DNA of 64,000 nucleotides from Chlorokybus atmophyticus (GCA_009103225.1 RHPI01003642.1:651612-715611); one strand, 5' to 3'. Counted from the stretch's first letter, positions 41,349 to 52,952 are shown. Numbers and translations: made by a program. The notes: generated from the sequence alone by a model not told the origin.

Positions 41349-42290
41349 ATGTCTGACCAAGAAGAGGGAGGTGAGAAGTACTTTACCGTCCCTGACTCGT
41401 CGTCATCATACGAACCATCAAGTGATGACAAAGTGAGAGACTCGGACACGAGTGAGAGCTACAAGCTCACTGAGAGTGACAAGGAGGAAGCTGCGCAGGA
41501 TAGCGAAGCTTCTCCCAATCAATCTACTCAGAGTGGGCCAGCTACAATAGACACACAGTCTGTCATTGGTGGGGCTATTGAGAAGTATGCGCAAGAGCGC
41601 AAAGCCTTGATCGATGCTCACCCACAGCTTCGTCAGGAAGTGTGGGATGCATGGGCGCAGACGGTTCGTGATGGCTATGAGACAGACTTTGCCACACTCC
41701 CTCGTGCAAGCAAGGAGATGGTGATCCGCATGCTCGAGCATGAGCTGACGAACAACATCCCGCCACTCGTGCGAGGTGATCCAAAGGTGGCTGCTATCAT
41801 GACCGTATATGATAAGCCTCTCCCTTACCAAGGCAAGCGAATGGCGTTTGAGGCTTTGGCCAACTTGGGAGTGGAAACCTCACAGCGTTGCAAGGACGTG
41901 TTCTGGTGGCGGGTGCTACTTCAGCAGCTGGTGCATCAGCGGGGCTGCCGGTTACAGCACTGAACAAGCCTGAGAAGTTCAAGCCCAACGGCAGTGTCAG
42001 CATCCATGATTGGGTGGTCACTGTTGAGCACTATTTGACAGCACTGAAGCGCCCAGTTGGTGAGCACATTGCTGTTGCTGAGTTGCTCATGCCATCTGAC
42101 GCTCTCGCCGAGTGGGCGAGGCAGACAGAGGATGGTGCGGCTAAGACAGTGGAGGCACTATTCAAGTTCCTTGTGGAGCGCTATGGTGGCATGGATCAAC
42201 ATCGAAAAGTGGAAGAGTATGCTTGTGTGCTTGTACATGTGGAGTTCAACATGCTTACCGATGTGTTGCATGCATTGACTGAGTTGCAAA
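41349..42290 (+). pseudogene. gag of inner element, frameshifted and truncated
   Basis: Met at 41349 (MSDQEEGGEKYF) opens an acidic N-terminal domain that runs to a stop at 41963. The capsid-like part continues in another frame from about 41890 (LNKPEKFKPNGSVSIHDWVV, LLMPSDALAEWAR, FLVERYGGMDQ). The nucleocapsid Cys-His knuckle present in the outer element is missing: after RYGG the frame goes straight into the region preceding protease, so an internal deletion is likely. Confidence 0.85.
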
Positions 42291-43127
42291 ATAAGCACAG
42301 AACCTTGAGTATGGTGGTAATGGTGCCAAAGTATCATGGCCCATGGTTCAAACATACTCGCGGAGGGTCTGTGTTGAAGCAATTCAGCAAGCGTGAAACA
42401 GGGACAGTACGGTTGTCAGCCATATTGATCAACCCTCGCATTGGTCACGGACTCTTGGCTACATTTCAAGGACGGGTGGTACCTCTGTTGTGGACATTTA
42501 GTGGCACAATGCAAGGTGTAAACAGTTCGTTCTTGATTGACACTGGTGCAACACACAACTTCATTGAGGAACAATGGGTTGTGCGCAACAAGATAGCGTG
42601 TAAACCCTCAGCATTTTCAGCTGCCGGTGCGGGGGGGTGCGTTGCCAGTGAAAGGGGATATAAAAATGAAAGTAAAGATTGGTAATTATCATGCCACTCT
42701 TACTTTCATAGTGGTATCCATCAACATATCAGGTGTTGATGTGGTATTAGGACAGGAATGGCAGGAAAATGTCAAAATGACATTGGATACTGGCGCACGC
42801 TTGTGCACAGTACAGAAAGGTCGTAAGCGTGTAACATTGTCTGTGAAAGGGTCACATAGCTTGGACCACAAGCAGACCGACCCTGCGCTACTCACTGCAC
42901 TGCAAGTGAAACGTGCGTTGCGCAAAAATACACCGGCGTTTCTGGTACACTTGACGTCGTCGGACGACTTTGTGCCGGGAAATATAGAAGGTGTTGCAGA
43001 CATCATTGAGGAATATCAAGATGTGTTCTCAGATGAGTTGTCAGGCTTACCTCCTGATCGAGGTGTCGGACACACATATCACTCATTCCTGATAGTGAGC
43101 CTCCGTTTCGGCCTATATATAGGCTGA
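42290..43127 (+). pseudogene. Aspartic protease and linker, inner element
   Basis: The retroviral-type protease motif SFLIDTGATHNFIEEQW begins near 42527, and a flap-like GVDVVLGQEWQ lies near 42730. A frame change near 42650 and another after LPPDRGVGHT (about 43070) break the link to RT. Confidence 0.85.
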
Positions 43128-43159
43128 GCCCCCGAGAGGGGGGGGAAAGGGAAACTCAA

Positions 43160-44494
43160 ATCAAAGAGTTATTGGAAAAGGGATTGATTGAACCGAGTTC
43201 TTCACCCTTTGGCGCGCCCATCTTGTTTGTGATGAAAAAGAATGGAAAGCTGCGCATGTGTGTGGATTATCGTGCTTTGAACAAGATCACGGCAAAGAAT
43301 CGATACCCGCTGCCCCGGATTGATGATGTGTTTGATAAACTGTCGGGAAATGCGTACTTTAGTACGTTGGACTTAACAAGTGGGTATCATCAAATCCGGA
43401 TTCATCCTTCTGATGTTTACAAGACAGCATTCAGAACACCTTCGGGCCATTATCAATACAAAGTGTTACCTTTTGGATTGACTAATGCGCCCGCAGTGTT
43501 TCAGAAGGAAATGAATAAGATTTTTGGTGGCATACTTGGCAAGTATGTTATGGTTTACTTGGATGACATTATTGTCTTTAGTAAAACCAAGGAAGAGCAT
43601 AAGCAGCACTTGAAAGCGGTGTTCGCCTTGCTGCGTACACATCGCTTGTTTGCCAATCTTGCGAAGTGTGACTTCTGCAAGACGGAGTTGCCATTCTTGG
43701 GGCACATTGTGAGCGGTGCGGGTGTGAAACCTGACCCTCGCAAAGTGCAAGTTGTAAAGGATTGGCCTCAACCTAAGAATATCCATCAGCTGCGATCATT
43801 CTTGGGATTGGCAAACTACTTTCGCAAGTTTATGATGGGGTACTCCACAGTAGTGGTGCCTTTGACAAAACTGTTGCGAAAAGATGCTCCATTCTTATGG
43901 ACAGCTGAACAAGAAGCTGCTATGCAACAGGTGAAGCTAACTTTGACTTCTGCTCCAGTGTTGGCATTGCCAAACTGGGACAAGCATTTCACTGTGGTTA
44001 GCGATGCGTCCACCCTTGGGTGTGGTGCAGTACTGTTGCAAGATGGCAGACCATGTGCTTATGAGAGAAGGAAGTTCATCCCAGCAGAGGTGAATTACAA
44101 TACCACCGAGCAAGAGTTGCTTTGTATAGTACATGCTCTGGAAACATGGCGATGTTACTGGGAGGGGGTTCAGTTCACAGTGGTGACTGATCATAATCCA
44201 TTGGTGTATGTCTCAACACAGCAAAACTTGTCACGAAGGCAAGCCCGCTGGAATGAGTTTCTGTCTCGGTTTACCTTTGAGTGGGTATACCGGCCAGGCA
44301 GAACCAATGTTGCTGATCCTCTGAGTCGTTGTCCATCATTGTTGGCAGCTATGCGTGCGCAATTGCTTGCGACGCGCGGTACATTGCCACCAAATGATGA
44401 GTTTGTGCAAGTTGTTGTGCAAGGGTATGCTTTTGACCCATGGTTCTCGTCAGAGGACAACGTGCAAAAGCTGAGCAAACGAGACAACTTATAA
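43160..44494 (+). pseudogene. Reverse transcriptase-RNase H, inner element
   Basis: An uninterrupted frame carries RT motifs [51 protein letters not shown] and the catalytic YLDDIIVFS, then RNase H (VVSDASTLGCGAVL, TTEQELLCIVHALE, VTDHNPLVY). It ends at a TAA (44492-44494) just before integrase, which stays in the same frame. This domain alone looks intact. Confidence 0.95.
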
Positions 44495-45832
44495 TATGTG
44501 GGCACCAGCTTGGTAATACCTGACCATGCTGGATTGCGTGCGAAATGCATAGCTGATGTACACGATCCACCGTACGCTGGGCACTTTGGCAGTCGCAAGA
44601 TTGTTAAAGCAGTGCAACAGTTGTATTGGTGGCCATCGTTGCCTGTTGACGTAAAACGGTATGTGGACACGTGTGACAAATGTCAGCATGATAAGCCGTT
44701 ACGTCAGAAACCCGCTGGTTTGCTGCGACCATTGCCTATTCCTGATGGCAAATGGGAAAGTGTGAGTATGGACTTAATTACTGAGCTCCCAGAGACAGCA
44801 TTAGGTCACACTGCGGTTGCAGTTTTTGTGGATCGTTTAACAAAAATGGTCCACATTGTCCCTTGTCGCACGGAGATAGGCTCCCGTGAGTTGGCGATGG
44901 TTTTTGTCGCGTCTGTGTTCAAGTTGCATGGCTTGCCCCGCAACTTTGTGTCAGATCGCGATCCGCGATTTGTGGCTCAGTTTTGGAAGTCGCTATGCAG
45001 CTTCTTACACATTCAGCAGAACATGAGCACTGCTTACCATCCACAGACGGATGGTCAGACAGAACGCGCCAATCAAGTGATTGAGGAAACCATCCGGCAT
45101 TATGTGAGCCCGAATCAGAATGATTGGGATATTTATCTCCCAATGGCTGAGTTTGCGATCAATAATGCATGGCAAGAGAGTGTGCAGGAGACTCCGTTCT
45201 TCTTGAATTACGGAGTGCATCCACTGAGTCCTGCGAACATTAAGTTGCCCGCTACTGACGTGACTCGCGTACCTGCAGCGCGCGAGATGGCTTCGGCCAT
45301 GCAGGATAGGTTAGCGTTGGCAAAAGACTGTCTGCGCGCAGCGCAAGACAGACAAAAAGCCCAAGCTGATGCGCATCGTAGAGAGGCCAACTACGATGTG
45401 GGCTGTTCGGTGCTTTTATGTACCAAAAACGTATCCATCAAGGGAGTGGGTACCCGCAAGTTTTTCCCTTGCTGGATAGGCCCTTTCAACATAACTGATC
45501 GGGTCGGCACTCACGCGTATCGGCTGGACTTGCCAAAGTCGATACGCATTCACAATGTGTTTCACGTGAGTGTACTGAAACCATACCGTTCTGACGGTCG
45601 GGTTCAACCTCCTCCACCCCCCGTTGCAGTGGATGGCGACGATACCTTCGAGTATGAGGTGGAAGCAATCCTGAGTCACCGTAAGCCTCGACGCGGACGC
45701 GCGCCGTCTTACTTGGTGAAATGGAAAGGGTATGGTGTTGAGCACAATACGTGGGAGCCCGAAAGGAATCTTACCAACTGCCAAGAGATTCTTCGGGGGT
45801 ACTGGAATGCTGTGTCCACACGAGGACGGTAA
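44495..45832 (+). pseudogene. Integrase with C-terminal chromodomain, inner element
   Basis: The zinc-binding HHCC region reads VHDPPYAGHFG and CDKCQ. The DDE core is seen in MDLITELP, VSDRDPRF and TDGQTERANQVIEE. A GPF/Y-like segment (IGPFNITDRVGTHAYRL) follows, then a chromodomain (EYEVEAILSHRK, YLVKWKGYGVEHNTWEP). Chromodomains at this place define chromoviruses and are thought to guide insertion into heterochromatin. Confidence 0.95.
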
Positions 45833-45942
45833 AAGGGTGCTGGCAGACATCTTTACCGCTTCGGCCCTGGTTCTCTCACTGCTTTGGTTTTCGGTGATCA
45901 TGTAGGGCTTTGCTAACCCTTCATTGAGGACATTGAAACCTA

Positions 45943-45954
45943 AGTGGGGGGGAA
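45943..45954 (+). other. Polypurine tract, inner element
   Basis: AGTGGGGGGGAA immediately precedes the 3' LTR, as expected for plus-strand priming. Confidence 0.85.
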
Positions 45955-46293
45955 TGTAACGGAGTGCTACCTCTATAGAGGTTCCCCGCCCTTATTTAGG
46001 ATTAAATAAGGGTCCCAACGGGTATATACAGCCAATTAAGCCGTATTAGGGCCGTTAACCTAGTGTTAAGGCCCTGATGTAGTGTTACTTAACTGTAACA
46101 CTGATATCGACATGCGACATGAGTCTCATGTCGATATCAGCTGTATGGCGGCACTGCTAACGCAGCAGCCGCCATAGCCAGGGGATCTTCTGCTTCGGCA
46201 GTTGCCCCTGGCGGCGGCGGTGTGGTCGGCGTGGCTGGTGGTGGTGTTGGGGTAGGGGATTAAAGGGAGGAGGTAGCACCCCCTCTCCTTACA
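45955..46293 (+). repeat. 3' LTR of inner element
   Basis: 339 bp, nearly identical to 40234-40572, followed by AACGC. Confidence 0.97.
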
Positions 46294-47047
46294 AACGCTC
46301 TGACAGTGGTCCACCTGTTTAGGCGCTTGCTCGACCTGCCGAGTTTGTTCCCAACAAACAAGCGGCAATTTTCGACTGGCTCGTGAAGCTGAGACACTAT
46401 GTTCACTCCCTTCACATTTCTGAGGAGGGAAGTTGCGTTCGCTGAGTTGCTGATCCCAAACGATGCTCTGGCAGAGTGGTACCGCCGTAAGCAACGGGAC
46501 ACGAACCTCGGGCGGGAACTAAACAGTTGTGCTCTTTCATCGAGCAGCGCTATGGTGGCGCAGATCCTGCCCAGGTTGCTCGCAACCAGCTGCACAATCT
46601 GCGTCAGAACGGGCGTCCGGTTCAGCAGTATATCTAGAATTTTTAGTCGTTTGTCAGCAAGATCAATGCTGGCAACTACCCATCAGTGATGCTGATCAGC
46701 TAGATATGTTCAGGCGTGGCTTGAACACAGATCTCGTGCAGCATGTAGCCGTCAACCCCACGAGTTTGCAAGAGTGGGCCTTGACGGATCCATCAATGCT
46801 GATGCAGATGGTTGTTGCTGTGGACAGTGTGAAGCGCTCTCACGCAAACATGCAAACCACAGCAAAAGAGGCAGCCCCGGTTTTAGCTGCAAAGCGCCCG
46901 GCCACTGACAACAAACCTTTTGTGAAAATGGCGAAAACATCTCAGCCTGTTGGCCCCTACAACGCGGCCAAATCCACCATCACTTGCAACTTCTGCAAGA
47001 AGACAGGTCATGGGGAGGCCAAGTGCTATGCAAAGCAGAATGCATAG
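46294..47047 (+). pseudogene. gag C-terminal part with zinc knuckle, outer element
   Basis: Resumes after the duplicated AACGC. Capsid-like sequence spans several frames (FIEQRYGGADPAQVARNQLH, DADQLDMFRRGLNTDLVQH) and ends in a CCHC knuckle, CNFCKKTGHGEAKC, then a stop. At least two stops and frame changes break it. Confidence 0.85.
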
Positions 47048-47080
47048 AAGGCCAAGCAGCAAAAGGACAAGAAATAGGAA

Positions 47081-48124
47081 TTGTCCGTGGTTGGTAGCTT
47101 AGTCGAGCAGAACGACTTAAAAAACTCCATACTTCGTGGTAAAGTTTCCTCTCTTTGTGATGTATTAGATGTATGGACTGATATGAGCACACCACCTGTG
47201 TTGACACATGCAAACGGTTGTGTTTTAATCAATGTTCCATTCTCTGAATTGGTAACTGCTGTTAAGCACTTACACGAGTTGCAATTACAACATGCTGTCA
47301 CTGCATGTGTAGTTATCCCTCAATATCATGGCCCGTGGTCGCAATTGTTGAAAGGGGGAGAAGTAATTATGCAACTCTCACGCAAAGATATAGGCACTTC
47401 ACCGTTACAAGTGATTTTTATCAAGCCTGCTACCAATCACGGCACTCCGACATTAGCTACATTTGATGGTCACTCAATGCCACTCCAATGGAGATTTGAG
47501 AGTTAACTTATGGGTACACCAAGTACAGCATTGATTGATACTGGTGCAAACCATAACTTTGTTGAACATGCTTGTGTGAAACGTAATAACATACCTTTCA
47601 CACCAGTCACGTCGTATGTACGTGCTGCTGGTTCCACCCTTAATGCAATTGGGGAGGTAAAGGGGCGTCTTTTTATTAACAACCACAAGACTCGACCAAC
47701 GTTCATCGTGGTGGATATAGGTATCCCCGGGGTGGATGTTGTTTTCGGTGAACAGTGGCACACCGAAGCAGGTTTGCAATTAAACTCTCGAACAAATACG
47801 TGCACCTTTCGTCAGGGTAAACGTCAGGTGACGTTAATTGCACCTGCACTCGCACGTGTTGCTCGTGACAATGTTCCGTTCCTCTCTGCTATGCAACTGA
47901 AACGTTGCATGCGTAAACGTGAGGAAGTATATTTGATGCACTTACGACAGGTAGGGACACCTATAAAACAGACCGTATCTGACCCTGTGGTGCAATCACT
48001 TACGGAACAATACGCAGATGTATTTCAGGATGAACTCCTGGAGTTGCCTCCTGATCGAAACATACATCATACCATTCCGTTGGAAGAGGGGGCAAGCCAC
48101 CTTGGCGGCCTATCTATAGGCTAA
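47081..48124 (+). pseudogene. Aspartic protease and linker, outer element
   Basis: The region before protease (VIPQYHGPW) ends at a stop near 47505. The protease motif TALIDTGANHNFVEHA follows at about 47525, and a GVDVVFGEQWH segment near 47740. The junction to RT (ELPPDRNIHHT) is disrupted before 48124. Confidence 0.85.
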
Positions 48125-48150
48125 GTCCCTTTGAACATGCGGAAATGGAA

Positions 48151-49360
48151 AAATAGCTCAAAGAGTTATTGGACAAAGGTTTAATAACAAAGAGCATATC
48201 TCCTTTTGGTGCACCAATTTTGTTTGTGCTCAAAAAGAATGGCAAGCTACGCATGTGTATTGATTACCGTGCTTTGAACAAGGTAACTGTGAAAAACAGA
48301 TACCCTTTGCCTCGGATTGATGATTTGTTTATAAGCCGGTCAGGTGCAACAGTGTTCAGCACACTTGATTTGACCAGTGGTTATCATCAAATCAAAATCC
48401 ACCCGTCGCATATACAAAAAACTGCATTTCGCACCCCATTGGGACACTTTGAGTATAAAGTGTTACCATTTGGGTTAACAAATGCACCGGCTACATTTTA
48501 GACAGCAATGAACGCGGTATTTGGTGATGAATTGTACAAGTTTGTACTGGTATATCTTGACGACATTATTGTGTTCAGCAAAACCCGGGAGGACCACCAC
48601 AAGCATGTGGAATTGGTTCTAGCTAAGTTACGCGAACACAAATTCTATGCCAACCTGTCCAAATGCAACTTTGCAAAGGATGAACTACCATTTTTAGGGC
48701 ATGTGATTGGCAAAGAAGGATTGAAACCAGATCCTCAAAAGGTGTGTGCGGTGAAGGATTGGCCACCACCCAAGGATGTACATCAGTTACGTGCTTTCTT
48801 GGGGTTAGCCAATTATTTCGCAAGTTCATGCGAGCATATTCTAGCATGGAAAATCCTTTAACATCTTTACTGAGAAAAGATGTTAAATTTGTGTGGACGG
48901 AGGCACACGAGGTTGCTTTTACACCCATTAAAGATGCATTAACACAAGCCCCTATGTTAGCCTTCCCCGACCACACCAAGCCTTTTGTGGTGATCAGTGA
49001 TGCTTCCACCATTGGGTGTGGGGCAGTCCTTCTACAGGATGACAGACCATGTGCATATGAAAGCAGAAAGTTCATTCCTACTGAACGTAACTACACAACC
49101 ACTGAGCAGGAATTGCTTCGGGTGGTGCACGCGCTGCGCACATGGCGTTGCTATTTGAAAGGTGTGCAATTTTCAGTGATTACTGATCACAACCCGCTCA
49201 CATTCTTTCATACGCAACAGAACCTGTCGAGGCGGCAAGCTAGGTGGAATGAATTCATTTCTCGTTTCACTTTCATTTGGCAATACCGTCCAGGTCGCAC
49301 CAATGTGGCGGATCCACTAAGTCGTAGCCTCGCTCTTTTGGCACTTACGCGCTTTCGAAG
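48151..49360 (+). pseudogene. Reverse transcriptase-RNase H, outer element
   Basis: RT motifs parallel those of the inner element ([43 protein letters not shown]). A TAG at 48499-48501 and a frameshift near 48830 interrupt it. RNase H follows (VVISDASTIGCGAVLL, VITDHNPLTF). Confidence 0.93.
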
Positions 49361-49499
49361 TCTGCGTAATGTGCAACAGCCTGAAGATCCTTTTTTAAAG
49401 GAAGTGTCCACAGGTTATAACTCAGATGGTTGGTTTAGCAGTCAAACCAACTTGCAACAGCTTACTGCTGTTAGCAATCTGTGGTATAAAGGGGAGCAA

Positions 49500-50780
49500 T
49501 TGGCAATTCCCAACTCGGGCGACTTGCGTAAGCAATGCTTACATTCAGTGCATGACCCGCCGTATGCTGGGCATTTGGGGAAACACAAAACACTCAAAGC
49601 TGCGCAACAGTTATACTGGTGGCCGTTAATGTCAGCTGAAGTGGATCAATATGTTCGCACATGTGACGTGTGTCAACGTAATAAGCCACTACGACAATAA
49701 CAAGCGGGATTGCTTAAACCATTGGTAATTCGAAAATAAAAGTGGGATAGTGTCAGTATGGATTTGATTACTGACCTACCTAAAACAGCAGCCAAATACA
49801 CTGCTATTGTGGTTTTTGTCGACCGTTTGACAAAAATGGTGCATTTTGCCCTGTGTTGCACAATCGTGAGTGCACGGGACTTGGCACATTTATTTGTGTC
49901 CACGGTCTTTCGAGTTCACGGTATACCGCGTGAGCTTATCACAGATTGTGATCTTCGGTTTGTCTCCAAGTTTTGGAGAGAAGTCTGTGAATTGTTGGGG
50001 GTAAAACAAAGCATGTCGACTGCTTTCCACCCGCAAACGGACGGACAAACTGAGCTAGCAAATCAAATACTGGAAGGAATGCTTCGCCACTATGTGGCTC
50101 CTATCCATGCTGATTGGGACAGGTACTTGCCAATGGCAGAGTTCGCTGCGAACAACGCGTGGCAGGAAAGTGTAAAGGAAACCCCATTTTTCATGAATTA
50201 TGGGATTCGCCCGAACACACCAGCGTCATTGCGTGTACCTCGCAATGCCCTGACGGTACCAGCGGCAAAGGAATTTGCCACTGATATGCAAGAAAATATG
50301 ACTCGAGCCAAGCTATGTCTGTCAGAAGCACAGGACAGGCAAAAAGCTTATGCTGATACACATCGAAGAATGGCCACTTTCGATGTCGGCGATAAAGTTT
50401 TGCTTAATGCAAAGAACATAACCATCAAAGGTGCGGGTGCTCGCAAGTTGCTGCCCCGATGGTTAGGTCCCTTCTCTATCACTGATAGAGTTGGTACGCA
50501 CGCTTATCAGCAATTGCCCCCAAGTGTGCGTATACACAACGTGTTCCATGTGAACTTGTTGAAACCTTACCGCTCAGACGGTAGAACACAGCCTCCACTA
50601 CCGCCAGTTGAGGTGGACAGCGAGCTCGAATACGAGGTGGAAGTGATATTGAACCATAAGCTAAATAGTCGAGGACGCGCAACTCGCTATTTGGTGAAAT
50701 GGAAAGGGTATGGCTCAGAACATAACAGTTGAGAGCCCGACAGGCATTTGACGCACTGCCGCAAGGTGCTTCGAGCTTAA
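49500..50780 (+). pseudogene. Integrase with chromodomain, outer element
   Basis: HHCC part VHDPPYAGHLG and CDVCQ, a TAA at 49698-49700, then the core (MDLITDLP, TAFHPQTDGQTELANQ). A chromodomain-like tail (YEVEVILNHKLN, YLVKWKGYG) is cut by a TGA at 50730-50732. Confidence 0.92.
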
Positions 50781-50937
50781 TGGGATTCAAGTCGTGTCCC
50801 ATAAACTGTGGGCTTGGTTTTATGACAGACTGGCAGTGCAGTTTCATTACCACCCTGTCATTTCCTGCTATCTCACTGGTCACAACTACTCAAAATCAAG
50901 CATGATTAACTGAGTTCAACAAGACGTTGAAAACCTA

Positions 50938-50949
50938 AGTGGGGGGGAA
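50938..50949 (+). other. Polypurine tract, outer element
   Basis: AGTGGGGGGGAA directly before the 3' LTR, the same as in the inner element. Confidence 0.8.
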
Positions 50950-51476
50950 TGTAACGGGAGCAATAATAATAGGGGTAATATTGCTACCTAAATAACACAT
51001 TCTGTATGAATAAGTATCTAAATATGCTTGTTTATACCTCTTTTTTTACGGTTCCTCGCTTATTAAAGGCTATGATGCTTTATCATAGCTTAAATAAGTC
51101 CCAATGGGTGTGAAACCGCTTATTCAAGCCTATTTGATGTCACATTTGATAAAATGTGATCACTATCTCGTTAGGTACCTTACGATATGTATGTTCCAAT
51201 AGGTACCTTATCGATAGGTACCTTATGTGAGCTGTGATTGGCTCACGCTTGATTTCCTAACTACCCTATCCGTAGGGTTGAAGTCTAGTTGTTGTTTAAT
51301 TATCGAGAGGTATATATTTGATATACTCTTGATATAAAAGGTCACATCAAACTGATGTGGGGACTTTCAGTTCTCTGCTCTGTGGCGGCCACGCCGTTGA
51401 AAGGCTTGTCATAGGCGGTGTGGGTGTTGGGGTAGAGGATTGAAGAGGCATCACCGGCGACGGTGGTGCTGTTACA
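50950..51476 (+). repeat. 3' LTR of outer element
   Basis: 527 bp, begins TGTAACGGGAGC, ends GGTGCTGTTACA; clearly diverged from the 5' copy. Confidence 0.95.
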
Positions 51477-51729
51477 ACCGTGGCCACCGCCGCCGCTTTA
51501 AGATCGCCTGTGCTTCTTGACTCACGAACTTTACAAGGACCCTGACAACTTCAGTGTCATATTGTGTCACGCGGTACCAAATACAACTTATTACAATCTT
51601 AAACCCTTACCGCCTCTCCTCGGCGCAGCGCTTTTGCTACGATGACCATCATGGTTGTGATATTGGTATTTGAGCTTGCAACACAGGTTCGAATCTCGAT
51701 GCGGATGGGTGAGAAGGGCGACTGTGTTC
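51477..51729 (+). repeat. Right part of ~370 bp tandem repeat, monomer 1
   Basis: Continues the monomer begun at 38321. It carries CGCCGCTTTAAGATCGCCT, GCGCAGCGCTTTTGCTACGA and a GGTTCGAATCTC box (51686-51697), preceded by an A-box-like TGATATTGGTA (51658-51668). Confidence 0.85.
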
Positions 51730-52105
51730 CATGCATAGCTGCCACCATGCCCGATTGAGCCTAACACAACCTAGACGCACAACCAGTCCTGCCATGCGAG
51801 CGCCGCGTTTTCCTCAAGCTGGCGGGCCTTGAGCCACATGTCCCCACCCATTACCGCGGCCGCCGCTTTAAGATCGCCTTTGCCTGTGTTTCTTGACTCA
51901 CAAACTTTACACGGACCCTGACAACTTTAGTGTCATATGGTGTCACGCGGTACTAAACACACATAATTACAGTCTGAAACCCTTGACGCCTCTCCTCAGC
52001 GCAGCGCTTTTGCTACGATGACCATCATGGTGGTGACATTGGTATTTGAGCCTGCGACACAGGTTCGAATCTCGCTGCGGATGGGTGAGAAGGGCGACTG
52101 TGTTT
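51730..52105 (+). repeat. ~370 bp tandem repeat, monomer 2 (complete)
   Basis: It matches monomer 1 in both halves and in order. B-box-like GGTTCGAATCTC lies at 52062-52073 and A-box-like TGACATTGGTA at 52034-52044. It could be a tRNA-derived SINE or a satellite. No cloverleaf with an anticodon arm is evident. Confidence 0.8.
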
Positions 52106-52952
52106 CATGGAACAAAAATTTGGATTGAACTCGCGGGTCGCTTCGCGTATCTGGCTGCGCGCTGAATTGCGTGGGTAGATACCTGGCCAGTACGAAATCC
52201 TGTTTGGATTGTACCTTCGTACACGGGGACGCGGCAGTGCGTCGCGGGCTAAAGCCGAGAGGAATGTCACGCCGCGCTTGATAATAAACCATAAAACCGT
52301 GACGCCTCTCCTCATGGACCATGAGTCATGGACCATGAGTCATGGTAGCCCTCATGGACCATGAGTCGTGGTAGCGACTTTTGCTACCATGGCCGAGATG
52401 GTTGTGATAGATTGCACACGGTTCGTGCAAAATTAAAATGAAGATACTACTACCCAGCAGCGTCAATGTTGATGTCAGACTGCAACATGTGAATGATTGG
52501 AAGGTATCTCTCATCTTATGATACATATGCATGGACAATTCGTCGTACAATATGCAGGAATGCAGAAGTACTGCTGCAACATGTGACATGTGATAACAAC
52601 CTTTCCACACCACTAAGCAAGGCACACACAGCAATGCCCAAAGCAAACATGCCATAAAAGCCATGGGTCAACTTCATGGCAGCGCTGCTAACATGTCATG
52701 CATTCCTCAATCCCTGCATACTATATGTTGTACACCCAGCCCACTTCCCTCGTGCACCCCATTGCGCACAGTAGGCCGTCGGCATCCCCATGACATTGTG
52801 TGTCATGAATTCTGACACTCCTCGCACAGCCTTCCTCCTTGCCGGATGTCCGATATGTTGTGTTCACCCCAGCTGGTATTTTACTCGCTATAACTCAGTG
52901 CTGTGAACTTGCACATTGTGAGATTTGAACTGTAGTCTGCGAGATGTAGACA
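52106..52952. other. Intergenic region with partial third repeat and short palindromic repeats
   Basis: 52299-52410 contains a degraded relative of the monomer end (GACGCCTCTCCTCA, TTTTGCTACCATG) with CATGGACCATGAGT three times inserted in it (52313-52326, 52327-52340, 52353-52366). The rest, to the stop of the membrane-protein gene, shows nothing I can identify. Confidence 0.6.

Larger units (their letters stand above)
40234..46293 (+). mobile_element. Inner (younger) Ty3/gypsy chromovirus nested in the outer gag
   Basis: 6,060 bp element with 339 bp LTRs that differ at only about six positions by hand count (about 98% identical), TGTAAC...TTACA termini and a perfect AACGC target duplication. 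Order: LTR, primer site, leader, gag, protease, RT, RNase H, integrase, chromodomain, polypurine tract, LTR, which is the chromovirus order. It is defective: gag has a frameshift and lacks the zinc-knuckle region, the protease-RT junction is frameshifted, and one stop separates RNase H from integrase. Confidence 0.97.
38442..51476 (+). mobile_element. Outer (older) Ty3/gypsy chromovirus, inactivated
   Basis: It has two 527 bp LTRs (TGTAAC...TTACA), a tRNA-type primer site, gag with a zinc knuckle, aspartic protease, RT, RNase H, integrase and a C-terminal chromodomain-like segment, then a polypurine tract. Without the inserted element it is about 7.0 kb. Flanks are ACCGC (left) and ACCGT (right), a probable 5 bp target duplication with one change. 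My hand alignment shows roughly 35 differences between its LTRs, far more than in the nested element. Several in-frame stops and at least one frameshift make it non-autonomous. Confidence 0.95.

Noticed and set aside
51650-52075. Functional tRNA genes at the GGTTCGAATCTC boxes
   Set aside because: The A-box-like and B-box motifs are too close and no acceptor stem or anticodon arm is visible. Better explained as a tRNA-derived repeat.
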